A stretch of 64,000 bases of DNA. It comes from Pseudomonas chlororaphis subsp. aurantiaca (GTDB taxonomy: Bacteria; Pseudomonadota; Gammaproteobacteria; Pseudomonadales; Pseudomonadaceae). The translations under genes and the position numbers were made by a program. The DNA lies in the NCBI RefSeq assembly GCF_013466605.1, contig NZ_CP059162.1, positions 6,634,001 to 6,698,000 of the forward strand, written 5' to 3'. The notes below the pieces were generated by a model, which worked only from the letters and a program-made list of their open reading frames with translations, had not been told where the DNA came from and made no database searches. Each line of letters begins with the position of its first letter. Within the stretch, counting starts at the first letter, position 1. Of this stretch, positions 16,880-26,107 are shown piece by piece.

Positions 16880-18373
16880 ATGTCTCTGGCCATTGTCCAC
16901 AGCCGTGCCCAGACCGGCGTGCAAGCGCCAGCCGTGTCGGTCGAAGTTCATCTGGCCAACGGCCTTCCGGCCCTGACCCTGGTGGGCCTGCCCGAAGCGG
17001 CGGTCAAGGAAAGCAAGGACCGGGTGCGCAGCGCCATTCTCAATGCCGGCTTCGATTTTCCGGCCCGGCGCATCACCCTCAACCTCGCCCCGGCCGACCT
17101 GCCCAAGGACGGCGGGCGCTTCGACCTGGCAATCGCCCTGGGCATACTGGCCGCCAGCGTGCAGGTGCCGACCCTGGCCCTGGAGAATGTCGAATGCCTG
17201 GGCGAGCTGGCGCTGTCCGGCGCGGTTCGTCCGGTGCGCGGCGTGCTGCCGGCGGCCCTGGCCGCGCGCCAGGCCGGACGCACGCTGATGGTGCCGCGCG
17301 CGAATGCCGAGGAAGCCTGCCTGGCGTCAGGACTGACGGTGATCGCAGTCGATCATTTACTGGAAGCCGTTGCACATTTCAACGGCCATACACCGATCGA
17401 GCCCTACGCCTCGGACGGCCTTCTCTACCAGAACCGACCCTATCCCGACCTGAATGAAGTACAGGGCCAACTGGCCGCCAAACGCGCGCTGCTGGTGGCC
17501 GCGGCCGGTGCGCACAACCTGCTGTTCAGCGGCCCTCCGGGCACCGGCAAGACCTTGCTGGCCAGCCGCCTGCCCGGCCTGTTGCCGCCGCTGGAGGAGC
17601 AGGAGGCCCTGGAAGTGGCTGCCATCCAGTCGGTCACCAGCCACATTCCCCTGAGCCATTGGCCGCAACGGCCCTTCCGTCAACCTCATCACTCGGCTTC
17701 TGGACCAGCGCTGGTGGGGGGTGGCTCGAAGCCGCAACCCGGGGAAATCACGCTTGCCCATCACGGTGTGCTGTTCCTCGATGAATTGCCGGAATTTGAT
17801 CGCAAGGTACTGGAAGTCCTGCGCGAGCCGCTGGAGTCGGGGCAGATCGTCATCGCCCGGGCCCGTGACCGGGTGCATTTTCCCGCGCGTTTCCAGCTGG
17901 TAGCGGCGATGAACCCCTGTCCCTGTGGATATCTTGGCGAGCCCAGTGGCCGCTGCCGCTGCACACCGGAGCAGATCCAGCGTTATCGCAACAAGCTCTC
18001 CGGGCCGCTGCTCGACCGTATCGACCTGCATCTGACCGTGGCCCGGGAAAGCACAGCCCTCAACCCCAAGCCACAAGCTGGGGACAACACCGCGCAAGCC
18101 GCGGCCCTGGTGGCCCGCGCCAGGGAGCGGCAACAGCAACGCCAGGGTTGCGCCAATGCTTTTCTCGACCTGCCGGGCCTGCGCCGGCATTGCCAGTTAT
18201 CCACAACCGACGAGCGCTGGCTGGAAACCGCTTGCGAACGCCTGACCCTGTCCCTGCGCGCCGCCCACCGCCTGCTCAAGGTCGCCCGCACCCTGGCGGA
18301 CCTCGAGCAGGTCGAGCAGATCAGCCGCGAGCACCTGGCCGAGGCGCTGCAATACCGGCCGGCCGCTAGCTAA
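16880..18373 (+). CDS. comM: YifB/ComM family Mg-chelatase-like AAA+ ATPase
   Basis: A 497-residue ComM/YifB protein. The N-terminal ChlI-like domain (VHSRAQTGVQAPAVSVEVHL as VHSRAQTGVQAP; GLPEAAVKESKDRVRSAI) precedes the AAA+ core: Walker A LLFSGPPGTGKTLLASRLP, Walker B VLFLDELPEF, and the zinc-type cysteines NPCPCGYLGEP with CRCTPEQ. The C-terminal part has RAAHRLLKVARTLADL. ComM is a helicase that promotes branch migration during natural transformation. The ATG beginning MSLAIVHS has AAGGAAC upstream; the longer frame runs into the intergenic hairpins. Confidence 0.93.
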   Translation: MSLAIVHSRAQTGVQAPAVSVEVHLANGLPALTLVGLPEAAVKESKDRVRSAILNAGFDFPARRITLNLAPADLPKDGGRFDLAIALGILAASVQVPTLALENVECLGELALSGAVRPVRGVLPAALAARQAGRTLMVPRANAEEACLASGLTVIAVDHLLEAVAHFNGHTPIEPYASDGLLYQNRPYPDLNEVQGQLAAKRALLVAAAGAHNLLFSGPPGTGKTLLASRLPGLLPPLEEQEALEVAAIQSVTSHIPLSHWPQRPFRQPHHSASGPALVGGGSKPQPGEITLAHHGVLFLDELPEFDRKVLEVLREPLESGQIVIARARDRVHFPARFQLVAAMNPCPCGYLGEPSGRCRCTPEQIQRYRNKLSGPLLDRIDLHLTVARESTALNPKPQAGDNTAQAAALVARARERQQQRQGCANAFLDLPGLRRHCQLSTTDERWLETACERLTLSLRAAHRLLKVARTLADLEQVEQISREHLAEALQYRPAAS

Positions 18374-18379
18374 AGAGGA

Positions 18380-19594
18380 TCACTCCTTGCTCAGGTCCAC
18401 CAGCGGCGTCGGCCGTACTTCGGTCTGCCGGCCGTTCTGGATCTGGCTGATCTCGGCCAGGGACTTATCCACAGCCGCCTTGTCGGCCAGCAGGCTGTAG
18501 CGGATCTGGAATTGCTTGCTCTGCCTGGCCTCGATGGTCGGTACCAGGCCCAGCGGGCGCTGGTAGCGACGGTTGTAGGAGAAGCTGGTGCCGGGCTCCA
18601 GGCCGGTCACGTAGCCCTGGCCCTGGGTATCGGTGTTTTTCCACAGGGAGAACACCGGCAACTGCCGGGTATTGAAGCCCACCGCCACACCGAGGGTGCC
18701 GGCCTTGTTGTGCAGCACCGTCAGGGTGTCGCCCTGGGCATCGGCATAAGGCACCACGTTGTAGACGGTCTCGTCGTAGTCCCGGGTCGGGCCGCGGTAG
18801 GTCTGCCAATCGGCGAGGTCGCCCTTGGCCTTGTCATTGAAAGGCGATACTTGCTTCACCGGTGCGGCGAACTTCGCGCCCTCTTCGAGGAACGGCGTGC
18901 TGAAGTTGCTGTGATACAGCGCCTGGTATTCCTTTGGGTAGTCGCCGTTGTTGGTCAGGATGTCGTTGAGGGCAAAACTGACACTGCCCGGCTCGGTCAC
19001 CAGCTCGGTGGCCACCGAGAAATCGACCTTCTTGAACGCCTGTTCCTTGAGCTCGCCGCGCAGGCTGATGGCGTATGGCGGCTTCTCGTCGATATGCAGG
19101 GTGACCTTGTTCGCCGGGATGTTCGCCGCGCGACCGTGCAAGGTCAGCAGCTCGCCGTTATCCATGCCCGGATGCCCGACCCACTCATAGCCGCAGCGGG
19201 TCACCAGCTCGTTGAAACCTTCCAGCCAGCCCAGACCGCCGCGACCGTTGAGCTCGATGAACGCCGGGTTGACCACTTCCTTGACCGGCGAATCCCACCC
19301 CATGCGCACCGGACCGATGGAGGCCTGCAGCACGTTCATGCCACGGGTCGGCACCACCGAGAGCTTCATCGCGCCATTGTCGATATAGACAATGCTCACC
19401 CCCTCCTGACGCCCGCCATGCAGGGTGCGCAGGGTCACGGAAAAGGGTTGTTCAGTCTTTACTCCCAGCTGTTGGCTGGTGATATGGAAGTCCTGGGCGG
19501 CCTTGTCGGTATCGAGCAGGACATAGTCCCAGGCCATGGCGTGGGAAGCAGCGGTGAACGCGGAAAGAGCGACCAGCAGTCTGAGCGGTGTCAT
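18380..19594 (-). CDS. Periplasmic DUF4432 (aldose epimerase-like) protein
   Basis: The 404-residue product has an N-terminal signal peptide (MTPLRLLVALSAFTAASHAMA, cleaved near residue 21) and a DUF4432 galactose-mutarotase-like beta-sandwich. Segments include KLSVVPTRGMNVLQA, GWLEGFNELVTRCGYEW and LHGRAANIPANKV. Members bind sugars and may be epimerases or lectin-like proteins, but none is well characterised to my knowledge. Its stop lies six bases from the comM stop on the other strand, so the two genes converge. Substrate unknown; periplasmic location is inferred from the signal peptide. Confidence 0.82.
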   Translation of the reverse strand: MTPLRLLVALSAFTAASHAMAWDYVLLDTDKAAQDFHITSQQLGVKTEQPFSVTLRTLHGGRQEGVSIVYIDNGAMKLSVVPTRGMNVLQASIGPVRMGWDSPVKEVVNPAFIELNGRGGLGWLEGFNELVTRCGYEWVGHPGMDNGELLTLHGRAANIPANKVTLHIDEKPPYAISLRGELKEQAFKKVDFSVATELVTEPGSVSFALNDILTNNGDYPKEYQALYHSNFSTPFLEEGAKFAAPVKQVSPFNDKAKGDLADWQTYRGPTRDYDETVYNVVPYADAQGDTLTVLHNKAGTLGVAVGFNTRQLPVFSLWKNTDTQGQGYVTGLEPGTSFSYNRRYQRPLGLVPTIEARQSKQFQIRYSLLADKAAVDKSLAEISQIQNGRQTEVRPTPLVDLSKE

Positions 19595-19700
19595 GGGCGT
19601 GTGCCTTTATTGGAGTTGTGGGATTTTTATAGCGCTGATGAATCGTTTCAGCAACCTAATTTCCGCAACCAGCCGGCACACTCGAACGCCTCTCCAGTGC

Positions 19701-20276
19701 TCAGCGAATCTTCAATAACAGCTCGACCACTTCCATCACCTCATCCATTGCCGCTGCGGCGGCCTCGGCCGAGGGTCGCAACAACAGGCCGTCGGCATAG
19801 CCCATGATCTGGGCGAAGATCTGCCGGGCTGCGCGTGCGGGTGATGCGCACTGGAAAACCTGGGCCTGCACGCCGGCTTCGATGATGCTGGCGAGCATGG
19901 CCTGCCACTGCTCATCCACCCTCTGGTAGGCCTCGGCCAGCGCGGTGTCGTGCATGGCTTCATCCCAGGCATCGAGCCACAGCGCCCAGCTGTCTTCGGC
20001 AGAAACCGGCAGGCAATCGCGCAGGAATCCGTGCAGGGCCTCCAGCGGCGGCAAGCCAACCAGGGGCGCGCCTACGGCGTCCAGTTGCTCGTTGGCAAAA
20101 CGCACGAAGGCTTCGCGACGCAATTCATTCCAGTCGCTGAAGTAGTGATAGATGTGGCTACGGGACAGGCCGGCGTGGTCCGCCAGATCGCGGGTGGAAA
20201 CCGCGGCGAAGCCCTTGCTGAGAAACAGCTCCAGGGCAGCGGCGATGATCTGGTCTTTGCGGTCGGTACGGGACAT
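19701..20276 (-). CDS. TetR family transcriptional repressor
   Basis: A 191-residue TetR regulator. The N-terminal DNA-binding domain is MSRTDRKDQIIAAALELF with the helix-turn-helix VSTRDLADHAGLSRSHIYHYF (about residues 26 to 46, shown as STRDLADHAGLSRSHIYHYF); the C-terminal half is a helical ligand and dimer domain of unknown ligand. It is divergent from the membrane-protein gene, with two palindromic operators between them, so it most likely represses both. The promoter gap is only 114 bp. Confidence 0.93.
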   Translation of the reverse strand: MSRTDRKDQIIAAALELFLSKGFAAVSTRDLADHAGLSRSHIYHYFSDWNELRREAFVRFANEQLDAVGAPLVGLPPLEALHGFLRDCLPVSAEDSWALWLDAWDEAMHDTALAEAYQRVDEQWQAMLASIIEAGVQAQVFQCASPARAARQIFAQIMGYADGLLLRPSAEAAAAAMDEVMEVVELLLKIR

Positions 20277-20321
20277 GCGGGCATTACCTCGGGACGCCGG
20301 TGGATGGATAGCGCTTGCGTT

Positions 20322-20359
20322 TTGAGCGATCGCTCAAATACCATTGAGCAGTCGCTCAA
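20322..20359. promoter_or_regulatory. Twin TetR operators in the divergent promoter
   Basis: Two 16-bp palindromes: TTGAGCGATCGCTCAA (perfect) at 20322-20337 and TTGAGCAGTCGCTCAA (same half-sites, imperfect centre) at 20344-20359. Centres are 22 bp apart, two helical turns, on the same face of the DNA. Confidence 0.8.
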
Positions 20360-20390
20360 TAATAGCGTTTATCTTCCATCCGGTGCACTC

Positions 20391-21314
20391 ATGCCAGCCG
20401 TTACCCCGCAAGTCCTGATCGATGAAAGCAAAAAAATCGGCCAGCAATCCGCCAGCCAGACCCTGAAAGCCATCGCCCGCGCCTACCCCGGCAAGCTGTT
20501 CTGCACCTTGTCGCTGGTGGCGCTGGAGAACGCGCTACTGCTGGCCTACCCGCTGTTTGCCGGGTTCGCTGTGGACTCGATCATTCGCGGCGACGCCGGC
20601 AGTGCCCTGGTCTATGCGCTGGTGGTGCTGGGGTTCTGGGTGGTCGGGGCTGCGCGGCGGGCGGTGGATACCCGCACCTTCACGCGGATCTACGCCGACC
20701 TGGCGGTGCCGGTGATCCTCAACCAGCGCCTGCAGAACCAGAGCACCTCCACCGCCGCGGCGCGGGTGGTGCTGGCCCGGGAGTTCGTCGACTTCTTCGA
20801 GAAACATGTACCGACCATCGCCACCGCGCTGGTCTCGATTGTCGGCGCGGCAGTGATGCTACTGGTGATCGAACCCTGGGTCGGCCTGGCCTGCCTGGTG
20901 GCCTTGCTGCTGTGCATCACCCTGCTGCCGCGCTTTGCCCGGCGCAATCAGGAACTGCATGAGCGCCTCAACGACCGGCTGGAAAAGGAAATCGGCCTGG
21001 TGGCCAAGGTCGGGGCCACGTCCCTGCAACGGCACTACCGGCTACTGTCGCGGCTGCGGATCTGGCTGTCGGACCGCGAGGCGGCGGCCTATCTGCTGCT
21101 CGGCTCGGCGGCCGCGCTGCTGTTCGTGATCGCCATCAGCCAGTTGGCCCTGACCGAGGGGGTCAAGGCCGGGCATGTGTATGCGGTGATGACCTATCTG
21201 TGGACCTTTGTCAGCAGCCTGGATGAAGCACCGACCATGGTCGATCAACTGGCGCGCCTGCGGGATATCGGCAAGCGGGTGGACCCTGGGTTGGGGGAGA
21301 AGGCCGAGGGATAA
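20391..21314 (+). CDS. ABC-type six-helix membrane domain protein without an ATPase
   Basis: A 307-residue inner-membrane protein with about five to six hydrophobic helices, matching the ABC-transporter six-transmembrane region family. Recognisable stretches are LVALENALLLAYPLFAGFAV, LVYALVVLGFWVVGAARRAV, the coupling-type segment RNQELHERLNDRLEKEI, and LLGSAAALLFVIAISQLAL. There is no Walker A, signature or Walker B, and no ATPase gene adjacent. The ATG lies 31 bp from the second TetR operator; no strong ribosome site is seen. Transport cargo unknown; induction through the TetR protein is likely. Confidence 0.78.
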   Translation: MPAVTPQVLIDESKKIGQQSASQTLKAIARAYPGKLFCTLSLVALENALLLAYPLFAGFAVDSIIRGDAGSALVYALVVLGFWVVGAARRAVDTRTFTRIYADLAVPVILNQRLQNQSTSTAAARVVLAREFVDFFEKHVPTIATALVSIVGAAVMLLVIEPWVGLACLVALLLCITLLPRFARRNQELHERLNDRLEKEIGLVAKVGATSLQRHYRLLSRLRIWLSDREAAAYLLLGSAAALLFVIAISQLALTEGVKAGHVYAVMTYLWTFVSSLDEAPTMVDQLARLRDIGKRVDPGLGEKAEG

Positions 21315-21331
21315 GGCGGTCGGTCTGACGT

Positions 21332-21406
21332 GATCGCGGGCAATCGAGCGTCGACCGGCCGCTCCTACAGATGCCGTAACCCTGTAGGAGCGAGGCTTGC
21401 CCGCGA
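21332..21406. repeat. REP pair (REPIN-like), one copy diverged
   Basis: The right copy is CTGTAGGAGCGAGGCTTGCC continuing CGCGA (21382-21406). The left copy is inverted, beginning TCGCGGGCAA and ending GCTCCTACAG (21333-21370), with a different, longer centre. The pair lies between the membrane-protein gene and the chemoreceptor gene. Confidence 0.75.
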
Positions 21407-21411
21407 GGCTG

Positions 21412-23388
21412 TCAGCGGAAGCGGTCGACTTCCTGGCGCAAGTCCGCCGCCAGCTTCTCCAGTTCCTTGGCGGTGATCGCCAGGTTCGACACCACTTCGC
21501 GCTGTTCGCTGTTGGCCAGGGCAATGCTTTGCAGGTTGCTGCTGAGCAGGGTCGCGGTGCTGCTCTGCTCCTGGGTCGCGGTGGTGATCGCGGCGAACTG
21601 CTGGCCGGCCGAGCGGCTCTGCTCGTCGATGCGCGCCAGGGCCGAGGCGACATTGGCGTTGCGCGACAGGCCTTCCTGCATCAACACATTGCCCTGCTCC
21701 ATGGTGGCGATGGCGTTGCCGGTTTCCTGCTGGATGCTGTTGATCATCCCCGAGATTTCGTCGGTGGCTTCACGGGTCCGCGAGGCCAGGTTGCGCACTT
21801 CGTCGGCGACCACGGCAAAGCCGCGACCTTGTTCGCCGGCGCGCGCGGCTTCGATGGCGGCGTTGAGCGCCAGCAGGTTGGTCTGGTCGGCAATCGCGGT
21901 GATCACCCCGACGATGCCGCCGATTTCCTCGGAGCGCTGGCCCAGGGTATTGATCACCGTCGCGGTGCTGTTCAAGGCGCCGGCGATCTGCTCCAGCGAG
22001 GCCGAGGCCTCCTCCATCGAGGCGCGGCCGATCCGGGTCTGCTGGGTATTTTCCTGGGCCAGGCGCTCGGTGTTGCCCATGTTGTCGGCGATGTTCAGCG
22101 AGGTGGCGCTGAACTCCTCCACCGCCCCGGCCATGCTGCTGATCTCGCCCGACTGCTGCTCCATGCCCTCGTATGCCCCGCTCGACAACCCGGACAGCGC
22201 CTGGGCCCGGCCATTGACCTCCTCGGCGGCCTTGCGGATGTGCTCGACCATGGTCGACAGGGCCTGGCCCATCTGGTTGAAGCTGCCCGCCAACTGGCCG
22301 ATCTCATCCTGGCTGGAAACATTCAGGCGCGCGCTCAGGTCACCCTTGCCCAAAGCATCGGCCTGGCGCACCAGATCACCCAGGGGCGCAAGCTTGCTGC
22401 GCAGCAGCCAGACCGTGGCGCCCACCGCCAGCAGCATCGCCAACAGACTGCCGATGACCAGGCGCGTACCGACGCTCCAGGTCACCGCCCGGATTTCGGG
22501 CTTCGGCATGCTCGCCACCACCGACCAGGGCCCGCCTTCGAAGGGGACGGCGACACTGTAGAAATCCTCGCTCTTGTCGCTCCAGAAGCGGCCCTTGCCC
22601 GGCTGCCTGGCCAGTTCGGTAATGGTCGTCCCCGCCTGCTCCAGGGCCTGTACGCCAGCCGGCGGAACCAGCCATTTATGCTGCTCGTCGAGCAACGCCA
22701 GGGAACCGGTCTGGCCGATGCGGAAGCGCTTGAGGTTGTCGAACTGGGCGTTCTGCGCGTCGGTGTAGTCGAAGCCGACGAACAGCACCGCGATCACCTT
22801 GCCGGCGCTGTCCCGCACCGGGGTGTACTGGGTCATGTACAGGCGCTCGAAGAGCAGCGCGCGGCCGACATAGCTCTGCCCCGCCATGAGTTTCTGGTAG
22901 GCCGGGTGCGCGTGGTCCAGCAGGGTGCCAATCGCGCGGCTGCCATCCTGCTTGCTCAGCGAGGTGCTGACACGAATGAAGTCGTCGCCACTGCGCACGA
23001 ACACGGTCGCCACGCCGGCGGTCATCTGCTTGAACTCGTCAACTTCCTCGAAGTTGTTGTTCAGCACTACGTCACCCAGATGCAGGCCCGGGGTCTGGGT
23101 ACCGGCTACGGTCACCGGCTGGTCCGGGTGCAGGCTCAGGCCGCCGCTGAAACGCTTTTCGAACAGCCCGCTCAGGCGCTGGGTGCTTTCGCGCAGGGTG
23201 CTGTGGAAGGTATTGAGCTGGTCGGCCAGCAGCCGTGCCTCACTGGCCAGGTGTTCTTCCCGGGTGTCGAGGTTGGCGGCGTCCAGCGAGCGCAGGGCGA
23301 AGACAGTACTGCCGCTGATCACGATCGCCAGTACCACGGCGAGTGCGAGACCAAGCTGCGAGGCGATCCGGGCACGAGGTTGAGGCAT
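21412..23388 (-). CDS. Methyl-accepting chemotaxis protein, Cache-type sensor
   Basis: A 658-residue chemoreceptor. Membrane helix 1 is near residues 8 to 31 ([20 protein letters not shown]), followed by a periplasmic Cache_3-Cache_2 type domain of about 290 residues ([17 protein letters not shown] and [17 protein letters not shown] are typical). Membrane helix 2 ([20 protein letters not shown]), a HAMP domain and a signalling domain follow, with hairpin tip [20 protein letters not shown]. There is no C-terminal CheR-docking pentapeptide. The ligand cannot be told from sequence; organic acids are common for this sensor class. AGGAG precedes the start. Confidence 0.92.
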   Translation of the reverse strand: MPQPRARIASQLGLALAVVLAIVISGSTVFALRSLDAANLDTREEHLASEARLLADQLNTFHSTLRESTQRLSGLFEKRFSGGLSLHPDQPVTVAGTQTPGLHLGDVVLNNNFEEVDEFKQMTAGVATVFVRSGDDFIRVSTSLSKQDGSRAIGTLLDHAHPAYQKLMAGQSYVGRALLFERLYMTQYTPVRDSAGKVIAVLFVGFDYTDAQNAQFDNLKRFRIGQTGSLALLDEQHKWLVPPAGVQALEQAGTTITELARQPGKGRFWSDKSEDFYSVAVPFEGGPWSVVASMPKPEIRAVTWSVGTRLVIGSLLAMLLAVGATVWLLRSKLAPLGDLVRQADALGKGDLSARLNVSSQDEIGQLAGSFNQMGQALSTMVEHIRKAAEEVNGRAQALSGLSSGAYEGMEQQSGEISSMAGAVEEFSATSLNIADNMGNTERLAQENTQQTRIGRASMEEASASLEQIAGALNSTATVINTLGQRSEEIGGIVGVITAIADQTNLLALNAAIEAARAGEQGRGFAVVADEVRNLASRTREATDEISGMINSIQQETGNAIATMEQGNVLMQEGLSRNANVASALARIDEQSRSAGQQFAAITTATQEQSSTATLLSSNLQSIALANSEQREVVSNLAITAKELEKLAADLRQEVDRFR

Positions 23389-23577
23389 GACAACTCCTGG
23401 CCGAGAGACCGGATCGTCCTGATCGCGTCACACGCTCGGCAATGGTTCTAATAAGAATGAGATGTCGGAACCGATCAGAACGAAGGTTCCACTTCCAAGG
23501 ATTCGGCGGCGTCGCTCAATACTTGAGCGAGTTGCACGGGTATCGCGCAGGCCCCTTGCCGTGGGGCCTTCATTGTT

Positions 23578-24498
23578 TCAGCCGAGGCGCTCTACGTCGG
23601 GCAGTTGCATGGCCCGGACCTCGTTCTGGAGAAAATCGCTGAGGCGGCGCAAACGTTCACCTCCAGGCCGGGTCTTGGGCCAGACCAGGTAGTAGTTCTC
23701 GCCACTGGCCACCGCCGTCGGCCAGGGCAGGCTCAGCCGTCCCTGGGCCACATCCTCGGCCACCATCAGCAGATCGCCCATGGAAACCCCGTAGCCCCGG
23801 GCCGCGGCGATCATGCCCAGCTCCAGGGTGTCGAACACCTGCCCGCCCTTGAGCGAGACCTGCTCGGACAGCCCCATGCGCTCCAGCCAGTTGCGCCAGT
23901 CGCGGCGATCCGGAGTCGGGTGCAGCAACTCGGTGGCGGCCAGTCGCGCCACGTCCCACGGTTGGTCGTTGAGCAGGTTCGGCGCACCCACCGGGATCAG
24001 CAATTCCGGAAACAGGTAGCTGGCCTCCCAGTCCGGCGGAAAGTGGCCGTTGCTCAGCAGCACCGCGCAGTCGAAAGGCTCCTGGTTGAAGTCCACCGAA
24101 TCGACGTCCATCCAGGCGCTGGTCAGTTGCACCTCGTTGCCCGGCTGCAGATGGCGGAAGCGGCTCAGGCGCGCCAGCAGCCAGCGCATGGTCAGGGTCG
24201 AGGGCGCCTTCATGCGCAGGATGTCGTCTTCGGCGCGCAGGGTATTGCAGGCGCGCTCGAGGGCAGTGAAGCCTTCGCGGATACCCGGCAACAGCAGGCG
24301 CGCGGCCTCGGTCAGTTGCAGGTTGCGCCCGCTGCGCTGGAACAGCCGGCAGGCGAAGTGATCTTCCAGGGTGCGGATATGCCGGCTGACCGCGCTCTGG
24401 GTGATCGACAGCTCCTCCGCCGCGCGGGTGAACGAGCTGTGTCGCGCCGCGGCTTCAAAGGCACGCAAGGCATACAGGGGCGGAAGACGACGGGGCAT
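23578..24498 (-). CDS. LysR family transcriptional regulator (GcvA-like)
   Basis: A 306-residue LysR regulator. The N-terminal helix-turn-helix spans LYALRAFEAAARHSSFTRAA then EELSITQSAVSRHIRTLEDH, and the C-terminal part is a substrate-binding domain. The wording MPRRLPPLYALRAFEAAARH is typical of the GcvA subgroup. The ATG beginning MPRRLPP was taken; a GTG or ATG ten residues upstream gives no family sequence. It is divergent from the MATE pump gene, about 150 bp away, so it may regulate that gene, but the effector is unknown. Confidence 0.9.
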   Translation of the reverse strand: MPRRLPPLYALRAFEAAARHSSFTRAAEELSITQSAVSRHIRTLEDHFACRLFQRSGRNLQLTEAARLLLPGIREGFTALERACNTLRAEDDILRMKAPSTLTMRWLLARLSRFRHLQPGNEVQLTSAWMDVDSVDFNQEPFDCAVLLSNGHFPPDWEASYLFPELLIPVGAPNLLNDQPWDVARLAATELLHPTPDRRDWRNWLERMGLSEQVSLKGGQVFDTLELGMIAAARGYGVSMGDLLMVAEDVAQGRLSLPWPTAVASGENYYLVWPKTRPGGERLRRLSDFLQNEVRAMQLPDVERLG

Positions 24499-24649
24499 GG
24501 CAGCACTCCACAGGCGCAATGGCGCCAACTTACCAGAATCGGCAAAGCATGAGTTTTAATCATGCCACCAATCGTTTTTATCCCTTTGTGAAAGTCGCCG
24601 AGAGCGCCGAGAATCAAGCCTCTTAACTGCCTCCCCCGTATCGAGACCG

Positions 24650-26065
24650 ATGACCATGCAGCATCCAGCACGCACCGAACTCTGGGCCATCCTGCGGCTG
24701 GCCGGGCCGCTGATCGCCTCACAGTTGGCGCACATGCTGATGGTGCTGACCGACACCCTGATGATGGCCCGCTTGAGCCCGGAAGCCCTGGCCGGCGGCG
24801 GTCTCGGCGCGGCCACCTATTCGTTCGTGTCGATCTTCTGCATCGGCGTGATCGCGGCGGTCGGGACCCTGGTCGCGATTCGCCAGGGCGCCGGCGACAT
24901 CGAAGGCGCCGCGCGCCTGACCCAGGCCGGGCTCTGGCTGGCGTGGCTGATGGCGCTGGTCGCCGGCCTGCTGCTGTGGAACCTCAAGCCGGTGTTGCTG
25001 CTGTTCGGCCAGACCGAAACCAACGTGCAGTCCGCCGGTCAGTTCCTGCTGATCCTGCCGTTCGCCCTGCCCGGCTACCTGAGCTTCATGGCCCTGCGCG
25101 GCTTCACCAGCGCCATCGGCCGCGCCACGCCGGTGATGGTCATCAGCCTGGGCGGCACGGTGGCCAACTTCCTGCTCAATTACGCCTTGATCACCGGCAT
25201 GTTCGGCCTGCCGAAACTGGGGCTGGTGGGGATCGGCCTGGTCACCGCGATCGTCGCCAACTGCATGGCCCTGGCACTGGCCTGGCACATCAAGCGCCAC
25301 CCGGCCTATGCCGCCTACCCGCTGCGCCAGGGCCTGGCGCGGCCCAATCGCCAATACCTGCGGGAACTCTGGCGCCTGGGCCTGCCCATCGGCGGCACCT
25401 ACGCGGTGGAAGTCGGGCTGTTCGCCTTCGCCGCGCTGTGCATGGGCACCATGGGCAGCACCCAGCTGGCGGCGCACCAGATCGCCCTGCAGATCGTCTC
25501 CGTGGCCTTCATGGTGCCGGCCGGGATCTCTTACGCGATCACCATGCGCATCGGCCAGCACTACGGCGCCGGGCAGCTGTTGCACGCGCGCATGGCCGGG
25601 CGGGTCGGGATCGCCTTTGGTGGCGCGGCCATGCTGGGCTTCGCCATGGTGTTCTGGCTGTTGCCGAACCAGTTGATCGGGCTGTTCCTCGACCATGACG
25701 ACCCGGCCTTTCGCGACGTGATCAACCTGGCGGTCAGCCTGCTGGCGGTCGCGGCCTGGTTCGAGCTGTTCGATGGCACACAGACCATCGCCATGGGTGC
25801 GATTCGCGGGCTCAAGGACGCCAAGACCACCTTCCTCGTGGGCCTGGGCTGCTATTGGCTGATCGGTGCGCCGGCGGCCTGGCTGATGGCCTTCACCCTG
25901 GGCTGGGGCGCGACCGGCGTGTGGTGGGGCCTGGCATCGGGGCTGGCATGTGCCGCCATCAGCCTGACCCTGGCCTTCGAATGGAAGATGCGCCGGATGA
26001 TTCGCCGGGAAGGTGCGGAGCCTGTCGCGCGGGATAACTTCCAGGCCGCCCAGGATTCCCTGTAG
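24650..26065 (+). CDS. MATE family multidrug efflux transporter (NorM/PmpM-like)
   Basis: A 471-residue inner-membrane protein with twelve predicted helices in two related halves, the MATE fold. Typical segments are LAGPLIASQLAHMLMVLTDT, RLSPEALAGGGLGA, FTSAIGRATPVM in the first half and MGSTQLAAHQIALQIVSVAF, GAIRGLKDAKTTF in the second. MATE pumps of this group export cationic drugs and dyes in exchange for H+ or Na+. A second in-frame ATG lies two codons downstream. Divergent from the LysR gene and convergent with the GGDEF/EAL gene, with a hairpin spanning its stop codon. Confidence 0.92.
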   Translation: MTMQHPARTELWAILRLAGPLIASQLAHMLMVLTDTLMMARLSPEALAGGGLGAATYSFVSIFCIGVIAAVGTLVAIRQGAGDIEGAARLTQAGLWLAWLMALVAGLLLWNLKPVLLLFGQTETNVQSAGQFLLILPFALPGYLSFMALRGFTSAIGRATPVMVISLGGTVANFLLNYALITGMFGLPKLGLVGIGLVTAIVANCMALALAWHIKRHPAYAAYPLRQGLARPNRQYLRELWRLGLPIGGTYAVEVGLFAFAALCMGTMGSTQLAAHQIALQIVSVAFMVPAGISYAITMRIGQHYGAGQLLHARMAGRVGIAFGGAAMLGFAMVFWLLPNQLIGLFLDHDDPAFRDVINLAVSLLAVAAWFELFDGTQTIAMGAIRGLKDAKTTFLVGLGCYWLIGAPAAWLMAFTLGWGATGVWWGLASGLACAAISLTLAFEWKMRRMIRREGAEPVARDNFQAAQDSL

Positions 26066-26097
26066 CGGCATGAGCTCGAGGGCTCCTGCAGCTACAG
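26060..26097. terminator. Hairpin spanning the end of the MATE gene
   Basis: CTGTAGC pairs with GCTACAG and the inner arms are mostly complementary (GGCATGAGC with GCTCCTGCA). It includes the MATE stop codon and sits between two convergent genes. There is no T run, so termination is uncertain. Confidence 0.45.
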
Positions 26098-26107
26098 CGG
26101 GATGCCG

